DNA of 5,415 nt from Clostridia bacterium (GTDB lineage Bacteria; Bacillota_A; Clostridia; Lachnospirales; Lachnospiraceae). How positions within the stretch are numbered: the stretch's first letter is position 1; every line of letters starts with the position of its first letter. The stretch spans positions 1 through 5,415 of the forward strand of contig JAAYYM010000515.1 in NCBI GenBank assembly GCA_012515365.1, read 5' to 3'. Shown piece by piece: positions 1 through 5,002 of this stretch. The notes below the pieces were generated by a model. That model saw nothing but the letters and a program-made list of their open reading frames with translations, ran no database searches and was not told the origin of the DNA. Both the position numbers and the translations under genes were made by a program.

Positions 1-916
1 TCTCTAAAAATTCACGCACATATTTTTTATTTTCCTGCAAATAAATTCTTAAATCATCAACCCATTGATCTTGTGTCGTATAGGCAGCTATGACCGCATC
101 TATCGCAAATGCATTTGGTTCTGCAAGCTCATCTGCATTCAGGCCACGATCCATGATCTGTCTGAGTGCCTCATTTGGGATCACAACAGTAGCAGCATTT
201 AAACCTGCCAGATTAAAGGTTTTACTCGTAGAAATACAGGTGATACTGTTTTGTTTACAAAGTTCTGACACTGATGCATACGGTGTATACAAAAAACCAG
301 GCATGACAAGATCACAATGGATTTCATCAGAGAGGAGTACAACATGATAACGTTCACACAATTCTCCGATTCTTAACAGCTCTTCCTTACTCCAAATGAT
401 TCCTGCCGGATTTTGAGGATTGCATAGGATCATCATTTTTGTGAGCGGATGAGAAAGTTTTTGCTCAAGATCCTCAAAGTCTATCCGATATGCCCCATTT
501 TCGTAATGTAATTTATTTTCTAAAACATGTCGTCCATGATTTTCAATGGAATGAAAAAAAATGTGATAAACAGGCGTCTGTACCAACACCTTGTCTCCCG
601 GATTCGTTAAACGCTTTACAGCACAGGTAACTGCCGAGATCACGCCACTGCAGAAAATCATCCATTCTCTCTCAATCTGAAACTGATGGCGTCTCTCCCA
701 CCATCCGATCATTGATTCATAAAATTCATCTGGAATGACGGAATAGCCATATATTCCATGCTCAGCTCGCTTTTTAACTGCATCTATGACTGCAGGTGGA
801 GCTTTAAAATCCATATCAGCCACCCACATCGGAAGTTCACTTTCACCAACTGCCCACTTCATGCTATGGTATCTTCTTCTATCTTCACGTTGATCAAAAT
901 TATATGTTTCAGCCAC
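1..916 (-). CDS. MalY/PatB-family PLP-dependent C-S lyase (cystathionine beta-lyase type), 3' end outside window
   Basis: Fold-type I PLP enzyme of the MalY/PatB branch of the aminotransferase family. Members act in the cytoplasm as cystathionine or cysteine-S-conjugate beta-lyases, releasing a thiol or sulfide, pyruvate and ammonia. About 305 residues are visible of roughly 390 usual; the C-terminal part of the small domain lies beyond the left edge. Visible motifs: LPMWVADMDF (about 28-37), GIYGYS (54-59), TPVYHIFF (114-121) with the active-site-type tyrosine, CNPQNPAG (165-172), SDEIHCDL (196-203), and STSKTFNLAGL (229-239), whose Lys232 is the expected PLP lysine. The start is GTG, chosen because GGAGG lies 8 nt upstream and the N-terminus fits the family. 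That start overlaps the end of the preceding 78-codon gene by 8 nt, so it is the third gene of the DUF3737 operon. The family is clear; the true substrate is not, since MalY itself is also a regulator in E. coli. Confidence 0.93.
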   Translation of the reverse strand, partial: MAETYNFDQREDRRRYHSMKWAVGESELPMWVADMDFKAPPAVIDAVKKRAEHGIYGYSVIPDEFYESMIGWWERRHQFQIEREWMIFCSGVISAVTCAVKRLTNPGDKVLVQTPVYHIFFHSIENHGRHVLENKLHYENGAYRIDFEDLEQKLSHPLTKMMILCNPQNPAGIIWSKEELLRIGELCERYHVVLLSDEIHCDLVMPGFLYTPYASVSELCKQNSITCISTSKTFNLAGLNAATVVIPNEALRQIMDRGLNADELAEPNAFAIDAVIAAYTTQDQWVDDLRIYLQENKKYVREFLE

Positions 917-1145
917 AACGAGGTCCTCCCTTGATTTTATAAATCAGATAATCCAGACAATCTAATTTTTTTTGTTCTTTGTGGATATTTTCAAGAAGCT
1001 TATTACGCTGCTTATTTAAAATGCACAAAAGCATATTGCAGCACTTACACTCGTCATATTTTAAATACTCCTTTATGACACCGTCTGTACAGCCTGCATC
1101 ACGCAGATTTTGTATGAGTTCTTCTTTCCCATCCTGATGTTCCAT
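909..1145 (-). CDS. small cysteine-rich helical protein, unknown function
   Basis: A 78-residue protein of unknown function, middle gene of the operon. It has seven cysteines: Cys19, Cys33, Cys35, Cys36, Cys41, Cys63 and Cys77. It looks like a short N-terminal helical segment (EELIQNLRDAGC) followed by a long charged amphipathic helix (about 43-71, with KLLENIHKEQKKLDCLDYL), possibly a helical hairpin or coiled coil. From memory, similar small proteins with a 'KEQKKLDCLDYLIY' tail occur in Firmicutes and resemble the C-terminal dimerisation helix of MerR-like regulators, but there is no DNA-binding domain here. The ATG has GGGGG about 9 nt upstream, and 27 nt separate it from the DUF3737 stop. 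Its last codons (GGPRCG) double as the ribosome binding site and start region of the lyase gene. The cysteine cluster could bind a metal or a sulfur species, which is inference only. It is probably a real gene given its ribosome binding site, position and overlap. Confidence 0.8.
   Translation of the reverse strand: MEHQDGKEELIQNLRDAGCTDGVIKEYLKYDECKCCNMLLCILNKQRNKLLENIHKEQKKLDCLDYLIYKIKGGPRCG
925..929 (-). promoter_or_regulatory. ribosome binding site supporting the GTG start of the C-S lyase
   Basis: GGAGG on the minus strand, 8 nt before the GTG at 916, lies inside the last codons of the upstream 78-codon gene, where it encodes Gly-Gly. No ATG near this site fits the family's N-terminus better. 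Confidence 0.8.
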
Positions 1146-1172
1146 TTCTGTCTTCCCCCTGTCAGTACATAT

Positions 1173-2033
1173 CTATCCAGCTTGTCTGATCATCTGCTTT
1201 TTTTGAACAATTTCCGTATCATCCTGATTCATTTCCGGATTATCAAAAATCAGTTCTCCTATTTTATTTGCTGTGATTGATCCACTATATGGATTCTTGA
1301 CACTATCAATTTCACTGTCAATATCAGCTTCTACTGTAGAATATTCAAACGCTAAATTGGTATTCAGCAGTTTACAATTCACCAGTTTGACTTGTTCCAT
1401 GTAACACATTCCCTGTTCGCTTTCGATGGTGCAGTTTATAAATGTCACATTTTTTGAATTCCATCCAAGATATTCGCCGGAAATGAAAGAGTCATACACA
1501 ATGACATTCTCACTGTTCCAGAAAGCATCTTTAGAAATCAGTTTTGCATTTCGAATCTCCAGATTTTTTGCACCATCAAATGAATAGTTTCCGACAAGTG
1601 TAAAATCTTCTATATTCATATTCGTACTTCCCATTGCGAAATAATCCCCTTTTGCTGTTACGTTTTTCATAGTAACCTGATCGCAGTTCCATAATGTCTC
1701 TGCAGCATTTGGGATCGTCACATCCGTTAATGCAAGATCTGTGCACCTGCGGAATCCTTTCGGGGCCTGATAAGTCACACGCTCCAGTTTGATATGATTG
1801 GTATACCAGATGCCCGCTCTTGCCATCTCAAACATTGTACTATCCTGAATCTCTACATTCTCACTATACCATATCGGATACTTCCATTGAAACAGGCAAT
1901 GATCAATTTCCAAATTTCTGCTTTCCTTCAATGGAGATTCCCCATCTGCAAATGTACAATATGATAATTCCAAATCTCTGCTTTGGAATAACGCTCTCTC
2001 ACCAACAAATTTCTGTTCTGTATAGTTCTTCAT
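1173..2033 (-). CDS. DUF3737 family protein (predicted right-handed beta-helix)
   Basis: A 286-residue protein recognised as DUF3737, an uncharacterised family of about this length, so it appears complete. The sequence is built of about 12 repeats of 19-21 residues. Each has a pattern like S-x-N/D-hydrophobic-x-hydrophobic-x-x-x-T-hydrophobic: SRDLELSYCTF (18), SRNLEIDHCLF (38), SENVEIQDSTM (57), TNHIKLERVTY (78), CTDLALTDVTI (97), CDQVTMKNVTA (117), STNMNIEDFTL (136), AKNLEIRNAKL (155), SENVIVYDSFI (174), SKNVTFINCTI (193), MEQVKLVNCKL (212) and a last one near 232. This is the signature of a parallel beta-helix with asparagine-ladder-like turns. There is no signal peptide or membrane segment, so it is probably cytoplasmic. 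The ATG is preceded by GAGG with a 7-nt spacer. It is the first gene of an operon with a small Cys-rich protein and a C-S lyase, divergent from a LysR-type regulator. Its function is unknown; beta-helices of this kind can be enzymes (lyases, hydrolases) or binding scaffolds. Confidence 0.92.
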   Translation of the reverse strand: MKNYTEQKFVGERALFQSRDLELSYCTFADGESPLKESRNLEIDHCLFQWKYPIWYSENVEIQDSTMFEMARAGIWYTNHIKLERVTYQAPKGFRRCTDLALTDVTIPNAAETLWNCDQVTMKNVTAKGDYFAMGSTNMNIEDFTLVGNYSFDGAKNLEIRNAKLISKDAFWNSENVIVYDSFISGEYLGWNSKNVTFINCTIESEQGMCYMEQVKLVNCKLLNTNLAFEYSTVEADIDSEIDSVKNPYSGSITANKIGELIFDNPEMNQDDTEIVQKKQMIRQAG

Positions 2034-2097
2034 ATAGCTACCTCAACTTTCCTAATTCCGGCCATGCCTCAAAATAAGTGTTATCATCCTTACCGTT

Positions 2098-2126
2098 ATT
2101 ATATGCTCCACCTTTATCTATATCAA
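2098..2126 (-). promoter_or_regulatory. sigma-A-type promoter of the DUF3737 operon
   Basis: On the minus strand a -35 TTGATA (2121-2126) is separated by exactly 17 bp from a perfect -10 TATAAT (2098-2103). The predicted transcription start is near 2091, giving a leader of about 57 nt before the DUF3737 ATG. A weaker alternative pair lies upstream on the same strand: TTGAAA at 2154-2159, 18 bp, TATAAG at 2130-2135. It overlaps the proposed operator. Confidence 0.8.
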
Positions 2127-2147
2127 ATACTTATATCTGATAGGCAC

Positions 2148-2164
2148 TATGCTTTTCAAGCATA
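2148..2164. promoter_or_regulatory. candidate LysR-type operator (dyad with T-N11-A)
   Basis: A perfect inverted repeat of 7-bp arms around 3 bp, TATGCTT-TTC-AAGCATA, contains the T-N11-A pattern (T at 2150, A at 2162) typical of LysR-type regulators. Its centre (2156) is about 65 bp upstream of the predicted start of the divergent operon, the classical place of the LysR recognition site. It overlaps the predicted -35 of lysR (2153-2158), which would fit autorepression. A smaller dyad, TATC-T-GATA (2134-2142), lies between it and the operon -35 and could be a second contact site. Binding itself is inferred. Confidence 0.65.
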
Positions 2165-2181
2165 CTTTAATCTGTTATAAT
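2153..2181 (+). promoter_or_regulatory. candidate extended -10 promoter of lysR
   Basis: A perfect TATAAT at 2176-2181 is preceded by TG one base upstream (TGT-TATAAT), an extended -10. A weak -35, TTTTCA (2153-2158), sits at 17-bp spacing. The predicted start is near 2188, leaving a leader of about 165 nt that would carry the long hairpin at 2225-2301. Confidence 0.6.
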
Positions 2182-2224
2182 ATGAATAATCCAGGCAATT
2201 GCAAAACAATTTCATTTGTAGAGC

Positions 2225-2301
2225 GATTTCATACATTTACACAAAAACGCGTGTCGAGGACGTTTTGACTCCACACTTATTTTGTGTAAATGTATGAAAT
2301 C
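2225..2301. repeat. perfect 22-bp inverted repeat, 33-bp spacer
   Basis: Left arm 2225-2246 and right arm 2280-2301 are exact reverse complements (the right arm begins TTTTGTGTAAATG). Similarity continues inward: the left unit read on the minus strand has CTCGACAC and the right unit on the plus strand has CTCCACAC, each 3-4 nt before the TTTTGTG. It is therefore two roughly 33-bp units facing away from each other around a core of about 10 bp. Transcribed, it would form a very stable hairpin in the lysR leader. No T-run follows, so it is not a standard terminator. It may be an insertion-sequence end remnant or a regulatory structure. Confidence 0.85.
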
Positions 2302-2311
2302 TGTTCTTAAG

Positions 2312-2328
2312 ATTGTGAGTTTCGCAAT
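2312..2328. repeat. small dyad upstream of lysR ribosome binding site
   Basis: ATTGTGA-GTT-TCGCAAT forms 7-bp arms with one position that pairs only as G-U in RNA. It also fits T-N11-A spacing. It lies 12 nt before the GGAGG of lysR. It could be a leader hairpin or a second regulator site; the evidence is the symmetry alone. Confidence 0.35.
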
Positions 2329-2352
2329 TACCTAACATGAGGAGGAAGTCAG

Positions 2353-3240
2353 ATGGAAGTCCGTGTTTTACGTTATTTTTTGGCTGTAGCGAGGGAAGGA
2401 AGCATTTCAGCAGCAGCCGATGCCCTGCATTTATCTCAGCCCACATTGTCGCGCCAGATTCATGATTTGGAAGAAGAGCTTGGAGCACAGCTTTTCATAC
2501 GCGGAAGTCGCTCTATATCATTAACGGAAGCAGGCACACTACTCAGACAGCGTGCTGAGGAAGTCGTAACACTGATTCATAAAACTGAACTCGAAATAGC
2601 AAGACCGGATGAAATCATCCGCGGAAGTATCCACATCGGCAGCGCTGAGACAGAATCCATTCGAATCCTGGCAGATACTGCCGAAGAATTGATCAGGGAT
2701 TATCCTGGGATCAAATATCACCTGTTCAGTGGAAATGCAGATGATGTTATGGAGCGTCTTGACAAAGGTTTGCTGGATTTTGGGCTTCTGATCGAACCCT
2801 GTGATTTGAAAAAATATAATGAAATCCGACTTCCTGTACAAAATACATGGGGTGTATTAATGAAAAAAGACAGCCCACTTGCCACAAAATCTGTCATTGT
2901 ACCAGACGATCTGTATATGCTTCCTCTGATCTGTTCCGGCCAAACCAAATCCTTTGACCATATCAAAGACTGGTTTGGTGAACACGCCGAAGATCTGAAT
3001 ATCGTAGCAACCTATAATCTGCTTTACAACGCCTCCATTTTGGTAGAAGAAGGACTTGGCTATGTTCTTTGCTTAGACAATTTAATCAATACAACAGGAG
3101 ACAGTGTCCTATGTTTTCGTCCACTGTCTCCCTCTGTAAATGTCAGTCTTAGCTTTGTCTGGAAAAAATACCAGATACTTTCTGCTGCTGCTGATTTATT
3201 CTTAAAACTCTTGAAACAGAAAGTAGAAAATCAACCTTGA
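2353..3240 (+). CDS. LysR-family transcriptional regulator
   Basis: A 295-residue LysR-type transcriptional regulator, the usual length for the family. The N-terminal winged helix-turn-helix (about 1-60) is very clear: VLRYFLAVAREGSISAAA, then LHLSQPTLSRQIHDLEEELG (26-45) with the recognition helix, then LFIRGSRSISLTEAG. A linker helix follows (62-85). The effector-binding domain begins near 91 (IHIGSAETESIRILAD) and runs to about 288, with the common LLDFGLLIEP, GVLMKKDSPLA and VEEGLGYVLCLDNLI segments. The ATG has GGAGG 7 nt upstream. It is divergent from the DUF3737 operon with a LysR-type dyad between them, so that operon is the most likely target. The effector is unknown; given the lyase in the operon, a sulfur-containing amino acid or derivative is a reasonable guess. 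The 3' end overlaps the convergent scaffold gene by 10 bp. Confidence 0.95.
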   Translation: MEVRVLRYFLAVAREGSISAAADALHLSQPTLSRQIHDLEEELGAQLFIRGSRSISLTEAGTLLRQRAEEVVTLIHKTELEIARPDEIIRGSIHIGSAETESIRILADTAEELIRDYPGIKYHLFSGNADDVMERLDKGLLDFGLLIEPCDLKKYNEIRLPVQNTWGVLMKKDSPLATKSVIVPDDLYMLPLICSGQTKSFDHIKDWFGEHAEDLNIVATYNLLYNASILVEEGLGYVLCLDNLINTTGDSVLCFRPLSPSVNVSLSFVWKKYQILSAAADLFLKLLKQKVENQP

Positions 3241-3262
3241 AGAAATCCTTCAATGATTTTTT
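3227..3262 (+). terminator. candidate intrinsic terminator of lysR inside the convergent gene end
   Basis: TTGAAG (3237-3242), loop AAATC, CTTCAA (3248-3253) form a stem. The outer AAAATCA (3227-3233) pairs with TGATTTT (3254-3260) across a 3-nt bulge, and the T-run covers 3257-3262. The hairpin spans the lysR stop codon and lies in the last codons of the minus-strand scaffold gene. Read the other way, the stem is followed by TTTT (3230-3227), so weak bidirectional function is possible. The inner stem is AT-rich, so strength is uncertain. Confidence 0.5.
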
Positions 3263-4154
3263 CTTCTGCTTGTGTTTCTGTTAATCCTAAAGTTCGTAGT
3301 TTTATAATCTGCTCACCTGCGATCTTTCCGATGGCTGCTTCATGGATCAGAGAAGCATCAATATCTCCTGCGAATAACTCAGGCGCCGCCTGCACAGTTC
3401 CACGATCTACAAGAATGGCATCACACTCTGAATGTCCGCTGCATCTACAGTTTCCGATGATGCTGGAATGATAATTTTGCTTTGAATTTCCCTTTGCTAC
3501 AGATCTGGAAATCAGATTAACGCTAGATTCCTCTCCCTCCATCGTCACAAGAAAATCCGTAATAGCTTCCTCTTCATGATCAGTCAGCAGACTTTCATGG
3601 ATAATCAGCTGCGCTCTCTTTTTAAGTGTTGCAACTGTTTTTCTGTTTGTACGATCCACCCCACCGATCTGCATAGTATTCATTTCAAGGACAGCACCTT
3701 CACCCAATACGATTTCTGTCACCGGGTCTATCTTTCTGTCACCGCTCCCTGTTCCGGTACCGACATGCTTTTCTTTATATAAAACATGTGCATTCTCTTC
3801 TATAAAGAACCGATGAATTCCATTATGTCTGGCACTTTCGTCACTATCATTATGCACGCCACAGCCTGCAGAAATGGTAACATCTGCACCTGCTGCCACA
3901 TAAAAATCATTATATACCAGATCATCTACAGCACCATGCGTCACACATGCCGGAATATATACTGTTTCATTTTTTGCCTCTTTACTAATATATATTTCGA
4001 GTCCTGGCTTTCCTTCCTTTGATTTGATCTGTATATGCTCCGATGACTGACGTCCTGCGCATCCGCCATCTTCTCTTATATTATAAGCGCCCTCAAAGGA
4101 CGATCCATCCCAGTCAGATACTTCACTGAGCAGTTTCTTCGTAATTTCGTTCAT
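3231..4154 (-). CDS. smsB: SufB/SufD-like Fe-S cluster assembly scaffold (SmsB type)
   Basis: A 307-residue SufB/SufD-family protein, much shorter than E. coli SufB (about 495) or SufD (about 420), as expected for the scaffold of the SUF-like minimal system (SMS). The family builds Fe-S clusters in the cytoplasm on a beta-helix core, driven by a SufC-type ATPase. The C-terminal part is diagnostic: GNCRCSGHSECDAILVD (234-250), then LIHEAAIGKI (269-278) and LRTLGLTETQAEEKIIEGF (286-304), which line up with the SufB segment carrying HEA, GLSEEEA and GF. Cysteines 236, 238 and 244 and His241 make a compact C-x-C-x2-H-x2-C cluster. Other conserved-looking parts are CGVHND (98-103) and HNGIHRFF (110-117). 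Its start lies 2 nt after the ATPase stop, and its GGGAGG lies inside the ATPase gene end, so the two are translationally coupled. It is often annotated only as a SufD-family protein or wrongly as a permease. Confidence 0.88.
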   Translation of the reverse strand: MNEITKKLLSEVSDWDGSSFEGAYNIREDGGCAGRQSSEHIQIKSKEGKPGLEIYISKEAKNETVYIPACVTHGAVDDLVYNDFYVAAGADVTISAGCGVHNDSDESARHNGIHRFFIEENAHVLYKEKHVGTGTGSGDRKIDPVTEIVLGEGAVLEMNTMQIGGVDRTNRKTVATLKKRAQLIIHESLLTDHEEEAITDFLVTMEGEESSVNLISRSVAKGNSKQNYHSSIIGNCRCSGHSECDAILVDRGTVQAAPELFAGDIDASLIHEAAIGKIAGEQIIKLRTLGLTETQAEEKIIEGFLQG

Positions 4155-4156
4155 CC

Positions 4157-4882
4157 CTATGCCTCCCTCTTTCCAAGCGGACAGCTTCTCTGCTTTTCAT
4201 TATTCATCAGCATCGGAAGAACCTCTTCACGGCTTCCTGCCACACGCACTTTTCCATCTGCAATCACAACGATTTCATCTGCGATTTCCAAAATTCTCTC
4301 TTGATGTGAAATGACTAAGAGTGCACCATCACGCTCTGCCTTCAAGTCCTTAAATGCCTCGATCAGACTGGTAAAACTCCATAGATCAATTCCGGCTTCC
4401 GGCTCATCAAATACTGTCACCTTGACATCTTTTCTCGCTAAAACACTTGCGAGCTCAATTCGTTTACTTTCACCACCCGAAAGGCTGGCATCAATCGTAC
4501 GGTTTAAATATTCTTTCGTACACAGACCGACTTTCCCAAGGATCTCACAGATTTCTCCATCTTTAAGTTCTCGTTTGGCTGCCAGTTCTAACAGCTGTCT
4601 CACCGTGATCCCCTTAAATCTTACCGGCTGTTGAAATGCATAAGCAATTCCTGCTAAAGCCCGCTCCGTAATATCTTTATTTGTAACATCTTGTCCATCA
4701 AGTATGATATTTCCCTTAGTAGGTATCGACAATCCGGCTATTAACTTGGCAATCGACGTTTTACCACCACCATTCGGACCTGTGATGACAGTCAGTTTTC
4801 CACGTACTGCGCATAAACTGACACCCTTTATAATTTCCGTACCATCTGGTGTTGTCCAATGTAGATCTCTTAATTCAAGCAT
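4157..4882 (-). CDS. smsC: SufC-like ABC ATPase (SmsC type) for Fe-S cluster assembly
   Basis: A soluble ABC ATPase of 241 residues, of SufC size, with no membrane segment. In coordinates from the chosen start (subtract 8 from the longest frame), the motifs are Walker A GPNGGGKT (35-42), Q-loop FQQP (83-86), signature LSGGE (134-138), Walker B VTVFDEPEAGID (155-166) and switch His193. FDEPEAGIDLWSF with an immediately following SufB-like gene points to the SUF-like minimal system rather than a transporter. It should hydrolyse ATP to reshape the scaffold during cluster assembly. The start at 4882 (MLELRDLHW) is chosen because AAAGGAGG lies 8 nt upstream. The frame is open to an ATG at 4906, but that has no ribosome binding site and falls within a few bases of the predicted transcription start. 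No sufS, sufU or sufE is adjacent. Confidence 0.9.
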   Translation of the reverse strand: MLELRDLHWTTPDGTEIIKGVSLCAVRGKLTVITGPNGGGKTSIAKLIAGLSIPTKGNIILDGQDVTNKDITERALAGIAYAFQQPVRFKGITVRQLLELAAKRELKDGEICEILGKVGLCTKEYLNRTIDASLSGGESKRIELASVLARKDVKVTVFDEPEAGIDLWSFTSLIEAFKDLKAERDGALLVISHQERILEIADEIVVIADGKVRVAGSREEVLPMLMNNEKQRSCPLGKREA

Positions 4883-4890
4883 AAGAAATG

Positions 4891-4898
4891 CCTCCTTT
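4891..4898 (-). promoter_or_regulatory. ribosome binding site deciding the smsC start
   Basis: The minus strand reads AAAGGAGG here, 8 nt before the ATG at 4882. It lies inside the frame extension from the ATG at 4906, so the shorter protein is the real product. Confidence 0.85.
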
Positions 4899-4915
4899 GA
4901 ATTCATCTGTTTTTA

Positions 4916-4943
4916 AGTATACCACAGTTAACATCTGTTTCAA
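4916..4943 (-). promoter_or_regulatory. promoter of the smsCB operon
   Basis: On the minus strand a -35 TTGAAA (4938-4943) is followed after 16 bp by -10 TATACT (4916-4921), which has a TG one base upstream (extended -10). The predicted start is near 4909, about 27 nt before the chosen ATG. It sits directly after the upstream terminator, so smsCB is an independent unit. CATCTGTTT is repeated directly at 4904-4912 and 4932-4940, on either side of the -10. Confidence 0.72.
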
Positions 4944-4948
4944 AACTA

Positions 4949-4983
4949 TAAAAAAGAATCTGCCGGCTATTCCGACAGATTCT
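4949..4983 (-). terminator. intrinsic terminator of the ABC permease operon
   Basis: On the minus strand a 12-bp stem with one G-U pair (arms 4972-4983 and 4955-4966, AGAATCTGTCGG against CCGGCAGATTCT) encloses a 5-nt loop and is followed by a T-run from 4955 to 4950. It begins about 20 nt after the permease stop codon. The plus-strand reading has no T-run, so it works in one direction. Confidence 0.9.
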
Positions 4984-5002
4984 CTACTTATCATTTTTTT
5001 AT

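Larger units (their letters stand above)
2034..2352. other. divergent intergenic regulatory region between DUF3737 operon and lysR
   Basis: A 319-bp noncoding, AT-rich stretch between two divergent genes. It holds, in plus-strand order: the 5' leader and promoter of the minus-strand operon (promoter 2098-2126), a LysR-type dyad (2148-2164), an extended -10 promoter reading rightward (2176-2181), a perfect 22-bp inverted repeat (2225-2301), a smaller dyad (2312-2328), and the lysR ribosome binding site (2341-2345). Open frames crossing it lack ribosome binding sites and are not credible genes. Confidence 0.85.

Noticed and set aside
90..347. Plus-strand open frame inside the C-S lyase gene
   Set aside because: It is the complement of a highly conserved PLP enzyme region, including the PLP-lysine motif, with no ribosome binding site.
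2263..2293. Promoter inside the inverted repeat starting from TTGACT at 2265-2270
   Set aside because: No acceptable -10 lies 16-18 bp downstream (TAAATG or AAATGT), while a much better extended -10 promoter exists at 2176-2181.
2225..2301. Small MITE with its ends at 2225 and 2301
   Set aside because: Bases just outside the two arms do not form a direct repeat, and 77 bp with a 33-bp interior is too little to call a mobile element. It is kept only as an inverted repeat.
2188..2340. Riboswitch or T-box in the lysR leader
   Set aside because: No known riboswitch core, T-box sequence or terminator/antiterminator pair was seen; the only strong structure is the simple long hairpin.
2237..2488. 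Minus-strand open frame of 83 codons across the inverted repeat and the start of lysR
   Set aside because: It is antisense to the conserved lysR helix-turn-helix, has no ribosome binding site, and its product has no recognisable features.
4311..4634. Plus-strand open frame of 107 codons inside the ATPase gene
   Set aside because: It is a shadow of the signature and Walker B region of smsC, Ser/Leu-rich as antisense frames often are, with no start signal.
4157..4882. ATPase as a transporter subunit with the downstream gene as its permease
   Set aside because: The downstream protein has no hydrophobic membrane segments and carries the SufB/SufD C-terminal signature.
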